Position numbers and translations under genes: made by a program. The notes under the pieces were generated by a model. It saw only the letters and a list, made by a program, of their open reading frames with translations, was not told the DNA's origin and ran no database searches. This document shows, one piece after another, positions 52,660 to 60,779 of a DNA stretch of 64,000 nt (its first letter is position 1; each line of letters opens with the position of its first letter). Source of the stretch: JBDIAG01 sp047974565. GTDB lineage: Bacteria > Actinomycetota > Actinomycetes > Actinomycetales > CAWJMD01. The DNA is taken from assembly GCA_047974565.1 (NCBI GenBank), contig JBKECN010000035.1, positions 62,001 to 126,000 on the forward strand, in the 5' to 3' direction.

Positions 52660-53229
52660 GTGACGACATCGCTCAACTGGGTGATAGCCCTCGTGCAACT
52701 ACCCTCGGAGCCCTCGCGACATCGAGTGGCGGTCTGGCGTGAGTTGCGCCGCGCCGGGGCGGTGCCCATTGCCCAGGGGGTATGGGCGGTCCCGGACACC
52801 CCGGCATTCCAGGCCAGCGTCACCCGAGCCGACGAACTCACCCGGGCCGGCGGCGGGGTGCTGGCGATCTACGCCATCACCCCGCGCGACGAACGGGCCC
52901 GGAGCCTGGTGGTCGACGCCTTCGCCGCGGCCCGCCGGGACGAGTGGGCGGAGTTCTCCGCCGACTGCACCAAGCTCGAGGCGGAGATCTCCGCCGAGAT
53001 CACCAAGCGCAAGTTCACCTTCGGCGAACTCGAGGAGGAGGAACAGAGCCTGGACCGGTTGCGGCGCTGGTTCCGGGACCTCAAGCGACGCGACGTGCTC
53101 GCCCTGGCCGAAGCAGACGAGGCCGAAGCACTCCTGCGCCGGTGCGAGGTCGTGGTAAACGACTTCGCCGAACTCGTCTACGAGGCGATGCGGGCGAGCC
53201 CGCCGCGACCGGACCCCCAGATCAGCTGA
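52660..53229 (+). CDS. ChrB N-terminal-like protein
   Basis: GTG 52660 (TTSLNWVIALVQLPSEPSRHRVAVWRELRRAGA) gives 189 residues. The sequence resembles the N-terminal domain of the chromate-resistance regulator ChrB: GAVPIAQGVWAVPDTPAFQ, then a charged helical stretch FGELEEEEQSLDRLRRWFRDL. The C-terminal ChrB domain and a chrA transporter gene are absent, so chromate resistance is not implied. Stand-alone ChrB-N proteins are widespread and uncharacterised. The end overlaps the opposing DUF1059 gene by eight bases. Confidence 0.82.
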   Translation: MTTSLNWVIALVQLPSEPSRHRVAVWRELRRAGAVPIAQGVWAVPDTPAFQASVTRADELTRAGGGVLAIYAITPRDERARSLVVDAFAAARRDEWAEFSADCTKLEAEISAEITKRKFTFGELEEEEQSLDRLRRWFRDLKRRDVLALAEADEAEALLRRCEVVVNDFAELVYEAMRASPPRPDPQIS

Positions 53230-53386
53230 CCAGGACCAGGATCGAGTTGCGCAGGGCACCGTCATTCGCCACCCCGTGCACCTTCTCCGCATGTTCGCCG
53301 GCCCGTCCGGCGATGCCCTCGGCGTCCAGCCCGCGGAAGACCACCTCGCACCCGGGGTGCAGATCGCCACAGTTGAAGTACTTCAT
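53222..53386 (-). CDS. DUF1059 small protein
   Basis: The 54-residue protein (MKYFNCGDLHPGCEVVFRGL, then EHAEKVHGV) matches DUF1059, with conserved Cys6 and Cys13 plus two histidines that could bind metal. The ATG at 53386 has AAGGAG upstream. An earlier in-frame ATG would add 30 unrelated residues. Function unknown. Confidence 0.85.
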   Translation of the reverse strand: MKYFNCGDLHPGCEVVFRGLDAEGIAGRAGEHAEKVHGVANDGALRNSILVLVS

Positions 53387-53713
53387 GCCAACTCCTTTTG
53401 GTCCCTGCCAGGACGATCCCGACCGGCTTTCCTGGCCGATCGGGAGTCCGCGCCACCTGCCATGGCGCACGGTCATCCTTGACGACGGCTGGGATCAGGG
53501 GCAGGTGAGACGGGTCTGGAGTCGCCCGATCGGCCTGGCATAGCTACCCAGCGTGCGCACCCAGCCACCCGGGCGGCCCACTCGATGCTTCTTCAGCCAC
53601 CCGGTCTGCCCGAATGCGGCGATGAGGTCGGAGTGGGGATCACCTGGATCGTCACGCCATCGGAAGCAGGGAGCACCTGGGTACCCATGCCGGACGAAGA
53701 ACGGTGAACCGGA
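53387..53713. other. Gene-free stretch
   Basis: About 330 bases with no convincing gene. A modest hairpin (TCCCGA near 53426 with TCGGGA near 53446) lies upstream of the DUF1059 gene. Nothing else is recognised. Confidence 0.4.
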
Positions 53714-54025
53714 CTAAATCTCGACGAAGACCGAGTCGTCGCGAACCAGGGTCGGGAAGGTCTGCAGGTCGACGATCACGGGTGCGCCCTGGGCGGCACC
53801 CGTGCGGTAGTCGAACCGCCCGTTGTGTTTGGGGCATTCGATGATCCCGTCCATCACCAGCCCGTCGCAGAGCAGTTCTCGCTCATGGGTGCAGTGCCCT
53901 GCGGTGGCGTGGAAGGTGTCCTGTGGGGATCGGTAGATCGCATAGTCGACGCCCGCGTGGCTGAAGGCGATGACATCCTCGGGCTCGACGTCGTCGACGT
54001 CGCAGGCTTTGATCCATTCAGCCAT
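53714..54025 (-). CDS. MocE-like Rieske [2Fe-2S] ferredoxin
   Basis: The ATG at 54025 (MAEWIKACDVDDVEPEDV) gives 103 residues. The Rieske ligands are C45/H47 in CTHERE and C64/H67 in CPKHNGRF. Small Rieske ferredoxins of this type (MocE family) pass electrons to an oxygenase. The gene overlaps the di-iron oxygenase gene by eight bases and is last of the three-gene operon. A reductase (MocF) gene is not nearby. Confidence 0.92.
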   Translation of the reverse strand: MAEWIKACDVDDVEPEDVIAFSHAGVDYAIYRSPQDTFHATAGHCTHERELLCDGLVMDGIIECPKHNGRFDYRTGAAQGAPVIVDLQTFPTLVRDDSVFVEI

Positions 54026-55229
54026 CGCGGTTCTCCTCGGCATCGGTTGGCCGGTCGGCCGGGTCGGCGGCGGGCTGGGCGTCGTCCGGCAACTCCGGCA
54101 GGTCCAGTGCGCGTCCGTCGTCCATCGAGTGGTACGGCGCGGCACCCTCCGGCAGCTCGCGACGGATGTAGTAGGTCTCGTCCCGGAGCTGGCGCAGGAT
54201 CGCCGGGATGATCTCCCGGTAGGCGGCGATGATGCCGGGGTAGGCAGGTGCCAGGTCGTGCTTGATCTCCTCGTGCAGTTCGGGCAACCGGTGGTAGGGC
54301 ACCATCGGGAACATGTGATGCTCGACGTGATAGTTCATGTTCGAGTACATGAACCGGTTGAACCTGTTCATGTGCACGGTGCGGGTGTTGAGCCGATGGT
54401 CGAGCACGTTCTCCCCCATGCCCGCATGCTGGGTGACTCCGTAGACGACCAGCAGGCTGCCGCCGTACATCCGCGGCAGCCCCACCAGCAGCAACGGAAT
54501 CCACGACCGGGTGGCCACCGCCGTGGCGATGGTCCCGGCATAGATCGCCGCCCAGATCCGGGCGGTCCGGTACACCCGGGCCTGCTCCGAGTCGGGGATG
54601 TACGTGCGCTCGCCGCCGGTGAGTCGGCCCGAGGCGTGCAGCACCATGTCGCGCATCGCCACCGGCGCGTCCACCAGAGCGAACAGGTTGCCCAGCACCT
54701 TGGCCAAGCGGGCCGGACGCATCACCGCGATCTCCGGGTCACGGCCGACGATGAGCGTGTCGGTGTGATGCCGGGTATGACTCCAGCGCCACACCGTCGG
54801 GTCCCGCATCACCATGAAGCAGGCGATCTGGTAGACGACGTCGTTCTTCCAGCGGGTCTTGAAGGCCGTGCCGTGGCCCATCTCGTGCCAGCGCGAGTCG
54901 GACGCCGAGCCGTAAAGCAACCCGTACATCCCCAGGAAGGGCACCGCCAAGGCCTTGTACCGGCGGGTGCTGAGCAGGCCGGAACCGATCGCACCGCAGG
55001 CCGCCATCCCGCCCAGCCACAGGGCGGTGTCCCGGGTGGCGCGCTCGTCGGTGCGCTGCATCAACTGCTTCATCCGCTTGCGGGGCACCGCGCTGCGGAA
55101 CCAGTCGCTGCCGCCGGCCAGCCCGGCCGCCACCGCCTTGGCTCCCTCCTCGGTGCCCAGCAGGTAGCGCCTCAGCCGGGCCTTGCCCGAGGTGACCGGG
55201 CGCTGCAGGCGGGGCAAGGTGACGGCCAT
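54018..55229 (-). CDS. MocD-like membrane di-iron oxygenase (fatty acid desaturase superfamily)
   Basis: ATG 55229 gives 403 residues. Three histidine boxes bind the di-iron centre: HEMGH (115-119), HTRHH (151-155) and HVEHH (301-305), plus H268 in VTQHAG. Hydrophobic segments at about 70-105, 130-142 and 225-265 anchor it in the membrane. Family members include desaturases and hydroxylases. With a Rieske ferredoxin and an IolG/MocA dehydrogenase in one operon, the closest functional parallel is MocD of rhizopine catabolism, which with MocE and MocF removes an O-methyl group. The C-terminal 60 residues are acidic. It starts two bases after the dehydrogenase stop. A lipid desaturase role cannot be excluded. 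Confidence 0.88.
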   Translation of the reverse strand: MAVTLPRLQRPVTSGKARLRRYLLGTEEGAKAVAAGLAGGSDWFRSAVPRKRMKQLMQRTDERATRDTALWLGGMAACGAIGSGLLSTRRYKALAVPFLGMYGLLYGSASDSRWHEMGHGTAFKTRWKNDVVYQIACFMVMRDPTVWRWSHTRHHTDTLIVGRDPEIAVMRPARLAKVLGNLFALVDAPVAMRDMVLHASGRLTGGERTYIPDSEQARVYRTARIWAAIYAGTIATAVATRSWIPLLLVGLPRMYGGSLLVVYGVTQHAGMGENVLDHRLNTRTVHMNRFNRFMYSNMNYHVEHHMFPMVPYHRLPELHEEIKHDLAPAYPGIIAAYREIIPAILRQLRDETYYIRRELPEGAAPYHSMDDGRALDLPELPDDAQPAADPADRPTDAEENRDG

Positions 55230-55231
55230 GA

Positions 55232-56218
55232 TCAGATCCGCACCCGGGCCCCGGTGCGCATGCTCTCGCCGGCGGCATCGGCAAGCACGAGGGCGGCTCG
55301 TCCGTCCGCGAAGGACGGCGACGGCTTGGCACCGGTCTCGACGCAGGTGACGAAGTGGTCGAGCTCGGCCTGGTAGGCGGGGGTGTACCGGTCGAGGAAG
55401 AAGTTCAGATAGGGCGCGGCCACCTCGGTGCCGGTGGCGTCGCTGCGGCGCACCGTGGTGGGCAACTGGTTTGCCGCGGTGAGCATCGCCTCGGAGCCGA
55501 AGGCCTCCAGCCGCTGGTCGTAGCCGAAGGTGCAGCGCCGGCTGTTGGTGATCTGGCACAGCGCTCCGTCGGCCCCGCGCAGCAGCACCATCGCCGAGTC
55601 GACGTCGCCGGCCTCCTTGATGCCCTCGCTGATCAGGTTGGCGCCTATCGCCTGCACCTCCACGACATCCCCGAGGAAGAACCGGGCCATGTCGAAGTCG
55701 TGGATCATCATGTCCCGGAAGATCCCACCGGATGCCGGGATGTAGTGCGCCGGAGGCGGTTCCGGGTCGCGGCTGGTGATGATGAGCTGCTCGAGCCGGC
55801 CGATGCCGCCGTCGCTGACCCGCTGCCGGATGGAGGCGAAGGTCGGGTCGAAGCGCCGGTTGAAGGCCACCATCACGGTGGGATCGAGCCCGCTGATGGA
55901 TTCCCAGCATTCGTCCACCCGGGCCAGGTCGAGATCGATGGGCTTCTCACACATCACGGCCTTGCCTGCCTGGACGGCGCGGGTCAGCAGGTCGACGTGC
56001 GTCGGGGTGGCCGAACAGACCAGCACGGCGTCGACATTCTCGATGCCCAGCGCCTGGTCCACGTCGGTGAAGGCCAGACAGCCGTGCTGCTCGGCCAGTT
56101 TCGTGGCGGCGTCGCCGAACGGGTCGCACACCCAGGCCAACTCGGCCCGCGGGTGCAGGCTGACGGACGTCGCGTGGACGGAACCGATTCGTCCCGCCCC
56201 GAACAAGCCGATACGCAT
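55232..56218 (-). CDS. Gfo/Idh/MocA-family dehydrogenase (inositol 2-dehydrogenase-like)
   Basis: The 328-residue protein has Rossmann motif GLFGAGRIGSVHA (4-16), the EKP catalytic motif in MCEKPIDLDLARVD (with its lysine), and ASGGIFRDMMIHDFDMARFFLG with catalytic Asp and His typical of IolG. It should oxidise an inositol or inosamine-type polyol with NAD(P)+. It is the first gene of the operon with the MocD- and MocE-like genes. The ATG at 56218 is followed at once by the conserved sequence. Confidence 0.92.
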   Translation of the reverse strand: MRIGLFGAGRIGSVHATSVSLHPRAELAWVCDPFGDAATKLAEQHGCLAFTDVDQALGIENVDAVLVCSATPTHVDLLTRAVQAGKAVMCEKPIDLDLARVDECWESISGLDPTVMVAFNRRFDPTFASIRQRVSDGGIGRLEQLIITSRDPEPPPAHYIPASGGIFRDMMIHDFDMARFFLGDVVEVQAIGANLISEGIKEAGDVDSAMVLLRGADGALCQITNSRRCTFGYDQRLEAFGSEAMLTAANQLPTTVRRSDATGTEVAAPYLNFFLDRYTPAYQAELDHFVTCVETGAKPSPSFADGRAALVLADAAGESMRTGARVRI

Positions 56219-56383
56219 AACGCTCCTTCGCGTCGTGAGGGCTAGCCAGGCGCCGGAGGGTACCTACCCGTGACATCCCGACCAAGCGAGTTGTAGTGAC
56301 ATTCTGGCACATGGATGGCTGCAGTGGCAGGCCTGGGGGGGACCCTTTCCCGGCTGAGGACAACGGTTCCCGTGGTGCTCCGC

Positions 56384-56401
56384 ACCCCGGCAACCCGGGG
56401 T
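56384..56401. terminator. Hairpin terminator candidate
   Basis: ACCCCGG (56384-56390) and CCGGGGT (56395-56401) form a perfect 7-base stem with a 4-base loop. It lies 18 bases past the MFS stop and upstream of the MocA-like operon. No T-run is present. Confidence 0.5.
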
Positions 56402-56418
56402 CCAGCTACTGCGCGCGT

Positions 56419-57642
56419 TCAGGCCCCTGGCGTCTGCGGCCCTTCACTGTCCCCCCGGGAGATCGGGTCGTAGGCCGGAACCCAGACCCGCAGCCAGCCC
56501 GCACCCAACCAGGCCAGGCCGGCCAGCACGGGGGCGGCCAGGGCGATCGAGGCGATGGCGCTGACACCAGCGATCAGAACCGGGCCGAGCGCCGTGCCGG
56601 CGTCGGCCATCAACCGCCACCCGGCCAGGAACTGGGCGCGCCCCACCTGGGGAGAGGCGTCCGCACCCAAGGTCATGATGATCCCGGCGGAGATCCCGTT
56701 ACCGACCCCGAGCACGCAGCCGACTGCCGTCAGCGTCCAGAATCCGTCGGTCAAGGGCAGTACCGCGAAACCGGCCCCGAGAACGACCAGGGACGGGACA
56801 GCGACCAGCACCCGGCCCCACCTGTCCATCACCGCCCCGGCGGGGTAGAAGAGCAGCATGTCGACCGCACCGGAGATGCCGAAGACCAGGGACGTGGTGG
56901 CCGCGTCCAGGCCGATGGCCTCCCCCCACAACGGCAGGATGGCATTGCGGGCGGCGCGCACCGCCGCGAGGACGAGCACTCCCAGACCGAGGGTGACCAG
57001 AACCCGCCGGTGCCTGGCGATCACCGAGAGCACCCTGGCCTGATGCGGCCGGCCGGCACTGGAGTGGCCGGCGGCCAGGTCCGGGGTGACCAGCAGAATC
57101 ACCAGGGCCGCCAAGGCACCGGTCGCAGCCACCAGGTAGGCCGCCCCCAGACCCCAGCCGGCCACCGCCGCGGAGCCGACGAACGGACCGATGAAGATCC
57201 CGATCCGGTGCACCCCACCAAGCGTGGACAGCGCGCGGGCCCGCAACCGCACCGGAACCGCCTCGGTCAGATAGGCCTGCCGGGCCAGGCCGAGGACGGC
57301 ACCGGCCACGCCGAGCCCGAAGACGCAGCTGGCCAGGAGCCACACCGAGGGCGCCAGCCAGCACCCGACGAGCGCCACGGCCTCGCCCAGGCAGGCCAGC
57401 CGCAAGGCCTGCTGCTCCCCGATCCGGGCGGCCAGCGCCCCGGCGGGCAGGTCCGCGAGCAGTTGCCCGACGCCGATCAGTCCGACGATGAGGGCGGCCA
57501 CTGCCACCCCGGCACCCAGGTCGCGAGCGGAAAGCGCCAGCACCGGCAGGATCGCCCCGGTACCCAGAGACGAGAAGGCGGTCGGCCCGTATGCGGGCAG
57601 CGCGATGGCACGCAGCGTCGTGAAGGGCTGGGGTTCGGACAT
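56419..57642 (-). CDS. MFS transporter
   Basis: ATG 57642 (MSEPQPFTTLRAIALPAYGP) gives 407 residues and about twelve membrane segments, with an MFS motif (LLADLPAGALAARIGEQQALR, about 62-82). An open frame reaching 57882 lies in the mnhG gene. It starts 22 bases after mnhG, so it could share the Mrp transcript. A hairpin separates it from the MocA-like operon downstream. Substrate unknown; inositol-type uptake for the neighbour operon is a possibility only. Confidence 0.88.
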   Translation of the reverse strand: MSEPQPFTTLRAIALPAYGPTAFSSLGTGAILPVLALSARDLGAGVAVAALIVGLIGVGQLLADLPAGALAARIGEQQALRLACLGEAVALVGCWLAPSVWLLASCVFGLGVAGAVLGLARQAYLTEAVPVRLRARALSTLGGVHRIGIFIGPFVGSAAVAGWGLGAAYLVAATGALAALVILLVTPDLAAGHSSAGRPHQARVLSVIARHRRVLVTLGLGVLVLAAVRAARNAILPLWGEAIGLDAATTSLVFGISGAVDMLLFYPAGAVMDRWGRVLVAVPSLVVLGAGFAVLPLTDGFWTLTAVGCVLGVGNGISAGIIMTLGADASPQVGRAQFLAGWRLMADAGTALGPVLIAGVSAIASIALAAPVLAGLAWLGAGWLRVWVPAYDPISRGDSEGPQTPGA

Positions 57643-57664
57643 CGGCGGGCGCGGCCGGACGAGG

Positions 57665-57976
57665 CTAGTCGGACTCGTCCAGGCTCTCCGCGAGTTGCTT
57701 GGAGGAGAAGCTGCGGGCCAGCATGTGCGAGCCCACCGGGGCGGTGAGCACCTGGAACACCACCACCAGCAGCAAGGGACCCAACAAGACCGCCGAGCGA
57801 ACCGCCAAGCCGGTGCCCAACACGGTGAGGATGAGTCCGAAGACCGCAGGCTTGGCCTGGGCGTGCATCCGGGTGATGGCATCGGGGAAACGCAGCAGGC
57901 CGATACCGGCGAGCAGGCTCATGCTCACCCCGACCAGCAGGCATACCGCGGCGAGAACGTCCACAGCCAGGCTCAT
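57665..57976 (-). CDS. mnhG: Mrp Na+/H+ antiporter subunit G
   Basis: The 103-residue protein has three membrane segments and the family core LAGIGLLRFPDAITRMHAQAKPAVFGLILTVLG. MnhG is a small structural subunit of the multi-protein Mrp cation/proton antiporter. Its ATG overlaps the mnhF stop by four bases. Confidence 0.93.
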   Translation of the reverse strand: MSLAVDVLAAVCLLVGVSMSLLAGIGLLRFPDAITRMHAQAKPAVFGLILTVLGTGLAVRSAVLLGPLLLVVVFQVLTAPVGSHMLARSFSSKQLAESLDESD

Positions 57977-58233
57977 CGTCGTCCCCTCTCCAGAAAGCGA
58001 GCGGCCGCGGTGGTGGCGACGAAGCCGAGCAACGACACCACGACGATCAGCACGACGAGCCGCAATTCGCCGGTCTGGGCCACCCGGACCGCCAAACCGG
58101 ACACCAGGATGAGCAGCACGGTGTCGACGGCGATCACCCGGTCCGCCGTGGACGGCCCGAGCACGAGCCGGACCAGGACCAACACCGCGGCCAGGGAGAG
58201 CACTCCAAGGCAGATCATGTAGACCACGTTCAC
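57973..58233 (-). CDS. mnhF: Mrp Na+/H+ antiporter subunit F
   Basis: The 86-residue protein (VLVRLVLGPSTADRVIAVDTVLLILVSGLAV) is the MnhF/MrpF subunit, with three membrane segments. It overlaps mnhE and mnhG by four bases each. Confidence 0.93.
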   Translation of the reverse strand: MNVVYMICLGVLSLAAVLVLVRLVLGPSTADRVIAVDTVLLILVSGLAVRVAQTGELRLVVLIVVVSLLGFVATTAAARFLERGRR

Positions 58234-58763
58234 AACGCACCCCCGGCCAGGTCACGGTGCGGGTCCACCTGGGGCCTCAACGCGGCCTCCCCCAGGGCGA
58301 TGAAGCGCATCACGTCTGCCCGCACCTGCTCGACGTCCTTGTCGTCGGACACCACCAGCGCGTGGACGACCAGGAGGCCACGGTCGGGGACCACGTCCAG
58401 GGTGATGGTGCCCGGGGTCATCGTCGTGGCGTTGGCGGCGATGGACAGCACCAGCGGATCCCGCAGGCCGGCCTCGACGACGACGATGCCCGGGCTGAGC
58501 CGCACGTGTGGGCTCAACACCCGGACCGCGACATCCCAGGTGGCCTTGGCCAGGGCCACGAAGAGCACGACGGTGAGCCTGACGTAGCCGATCACCGAGG
58601 GCCGATAGCGGCGCACCGTCGGCGGCAACGGAGCCACCAGTGAGACGAACACCCCGACGGCCAACCCGGCCAGCACGTTCGCGACGCTCAGGTCGCCCCA
58701 CAGGCCGACCCAGATGAGCACCACCCAGGCGGTGATCAGCAGGACTCTGCGCAGGTTACCCAC
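58230..58763 (-). CDS. mnhE: Mrp Na+/H+ antiporter subunit E
   Basis: The 177-residue protein has two N-terminal membrane segments (LLITAWVVLIWVGLWGDLSVANVLAGLAVGV), another near residue 60, and the cytoplasmic C-terminal domain of MnhE (LSIAANATTMTPGTITLDV). It overlaps mnhD by eight bases. Confidence 0.93.
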   Translation of the reverse strand: MGNLRRVLLITAWVVLIWVGLWGDLSVANVLAGLAVGVFVSLVAPLPPTVRRYRPSVIGYVRLTVVLFVALAKATWDVAVRVLSPHVRLSPGIVVVEAGLRDPLVLSIAANATTMTPGTITLDVVPDRGLLVVHALVVSDDKDVEQVRADVMRFIALGEAALRPQVDPHRDLAGGAL

Positions 58764-60288
58764 CGAGCACCGCCGCCAGGTAGGCCTGCGGAGCCATCAG
58801 GTCGCTGGCCGCCCGGGCACATAGGGCGTACAGCGGGCCACCGATCACCGGCAGGGCCAGCCCGAGCAGCACGGCTGCCGCGGTGGCTCCGGTCATCAGC
58901 CGCGGGGTGCGCACGGTGCCGACCTCCAGGCCGTCCTCGTGGTCCTCGTCAACGACGATCGCGGTCGGCTCACCCCAGAAGGCCTTCACCCAGACCCGGG
59001 CGACGGCGTACACGGTGAGCAGCGAGACGACGACGGCCACCACCACGATCGACCAGTGGGCACCGGCCACGCCGGATTCGATCAGCCCGACCTTGCCGAT
59101 GAAACCCGACAGCGGCGGCACCCCGGCCAGGGCCAGGGCTGGCAGGGCGAACATCCACCCCAGCAAGGGCCAGCTGCGCGCGAGTCCTCCGATCTCGTCC
59201 AGGGCCGAGGAACCGGTACGGCGTTCGATCAGACCCTCGACGCAGAACAGCGTGGTCTGGGTGACGATGTGGTGCACCACGTAGAAGGTGGCCGCCGCGA
59301 GGCCGGCGGCGGTGAAGAAGCCCAGGCCCATCACCATGAACCCGATGTGGCTGACGATGGTGAACGAAAGCATGCGCTTGATCTCGTTCTGGGCGATCGA
59401 TCCGAGGATGCCCACCAGCAGGGTGGCCCCGGCCAGGGTGAGCAACACCGGGGAGGTGACATTGGTGTCATGCGGGAAGGCGATGGTCTGGGTACGGATG
59501 ATCGCGTAGACGCCCACCTTGGTGAGCAGCCCGGCGAAGACCGCGGTCACCGGCGCCGGGGTCAGCGGATAGGAGTCGGGCAGCCAGAAGTAGAGCGGGA
59601 AGAGGGCCGCCTTGATCCCGAAGACAACGATCAGGCTCAATGCCAGCGCCACCCGCACCCCGTCCGGCACGTCGGTCAGGCGGGAGTTGAGGTCGGCGAG
59701 ATTCACCGAGCCGGTGGCCGTGTAGACCAGACCCACCGCAGCCACGAACAGGGACGAGGCGAGCAGTGAGACGACGATGTACGTCATCGCCGACCGCACC
59801 GCCTGCGGCCCGGCCCCGAAGGTGAGCAGCACGTACGAGGCGATCAGCATCACCTCGAAGGCCACGAAGAGGTTGAACAGGTCCCCGGTGAGGAAGGAGA
59901 AGCTCACCCCACAGGCCAGCACCAGGTAGATCGGGGTGAACGCCAATCGGGTGGGGCGCAGGCCGTCGCGATCGTGGCGCTCGGTGGCGATCTGCCCCCA
60001 GGCGTAGACGAGCACGATCGACAGCACCGCGGCGGACGTGGTCAGCAGCAATGCCGAAAGCCGGTCGGCCACCAGCGTGATGCCCATCGGCGCCGGCCAG
60101 CCACCCGCCTGGGAGACCACCGGACCGAAGGTGTCGGTGCGGTAGATGAGCACGGCTCCATCGCCGAGGACGAGCAGCAGGCAGGCCAGGCCGAGCACCC
60201 GGTGGACGATGATCCGGCGGATCAGCAGGGTCAGCGCGGCGGTCAGCAGGGGCGCCACGATGGGCAGGGCCAGCAGGACGGCGTTCAC
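58756..60288 (-). CDS. mnhD: Mrp Na+/H+ antiporter subunit D
   Basis: The 510-residue membrane protein, about 14 segments, belongs to the NuoN/MrpD proton-translocating family. Conserved features are FNLFVAFEVMLIASYVLLTFG with a membrane glutamate, KAALFPLYFWLPDSYPLTPAPVTAVFAGLLTKVG with a lysine, and QNEIKRMLSFTIVSHIGFM. It is one of the two ion-translocating subunits. Its start overlaps the mnhC stop. Confidence 0.95.
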   Translation of the reverse strand: MNAVLLALPIVAPLLTAALTLLIRRIIVHRVLGLACLLLVLGDGAVLIYRTDTFGPVVSQAGGWPAPMGITLVADRLSALLLTTSAAVLSIVLVYAWGQIATERHDRDGLRPTRLAFTPIYLVLACGVSFSFLTGDLFNLFVAFEVMLIASYVLLTFGAGPQAVRSAMTYIVVSLLASSLFVAAVGLVYTATGSVNLADLNSRLTDVPDGVRVALALSLIVVFGIKAALFPLYFWLPDSYPLTPAPVTAVFAGLLTKVGVYAIIRTQTIAFPHDTNVTSPVLLTLAGATLLVGILGSIAQNEIKRMLSFTIVSHIGFMVMGLGFFTAAGLAAATFYVVHHIVTQTTLFCVEGLIERRTGSSALDEIGGLARSWPLLGWMFALPALALAGVPPLSGFIGKVGLIESGVAGAHWSIVVVAVVVSLLTVYAVARVWVKAFWGEPTAIVVDEDHEDGLEVGTVRTPRLMTGATAAAVLLGLALPVIGGPLYALCARAASDLMAPQAYLAAVLGG

Positions 60289-60779
60289 CGCAACACCTCC
60301 GTCTCGGGCTCCTCGTGATGCTCTTCGGCGGCATGCTGGATGCGCCGGTCCTCGGGGTCGTCCTGGACGGCGTCGTCGTGCACCAGCACGACCGAGCGGT
60401 AGGTCAGTCCCAGCAGCAGCGCGGTCACGGCGAACGAGATGACGATGGCGGTCAGGGCCATCGCCTGGGGCAGCGGATCCACCACCGCCTCGGGGGCCCC
60501 CTCGCCACTGACGAAGGGCGCCGGGCCGGCCCGCCCGCCACCGCTGAGCAGCAGCAGATTCGCGGCGTGAGTGAGTAGACCCAGGCCGATCAGCACTCGG
60601 GTGAGGGCCCGCTGCAGGAGCAGGTACGCGCCGGTGGCGAAGAGCACTCCGATCAGCACGGCGAAGAGCACGGAGGTCTCCGAAGAGGCCATGTGCACCG
60701 GTGCCGATCCCTCTCCGGCGGCGGGAGTGGCCACGGCCGCGGTCTGCGCGAGGGCGGAGGTCAGGACGGGCAGGCTCAT
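60285..60779 (-). CDS. mnhC: Mrp Na+/H+ antiporter subunit C
   Basis: The 164-residue protein is a NuoK-like subunit with three membrane segments (LFAVLIGVLFATGAYLLLQRALTRVLIGLGLLTHAANLLLL; then DPLPQAMALTAIVISFAVTALLLGL). It overlaps mnhA-B and mnhD by four bases each. Confidence 0.94.
   Translation of the reverse strand: MSLPVLTSALAQTAAVATPAAGEGSAPVHMASSETSVLFAVLIGVLFATGAYLLLQRALTRVLIGLGLLTHAANLLLLSGGGRAGPAPFVSGEGAPEAVVDPLPQAMALTAIVISFAVTALLLGLTYRSVVLVHDDAVQDDPEDRRIQHAAEEHHEEPETEVLR

Noticed and set aside
52660..53229. Chromate-resistance operon
   Set aside because: Only the ChrB N-terminal-like part exists and no chrA transporter is present, so the resistance function is not supported.
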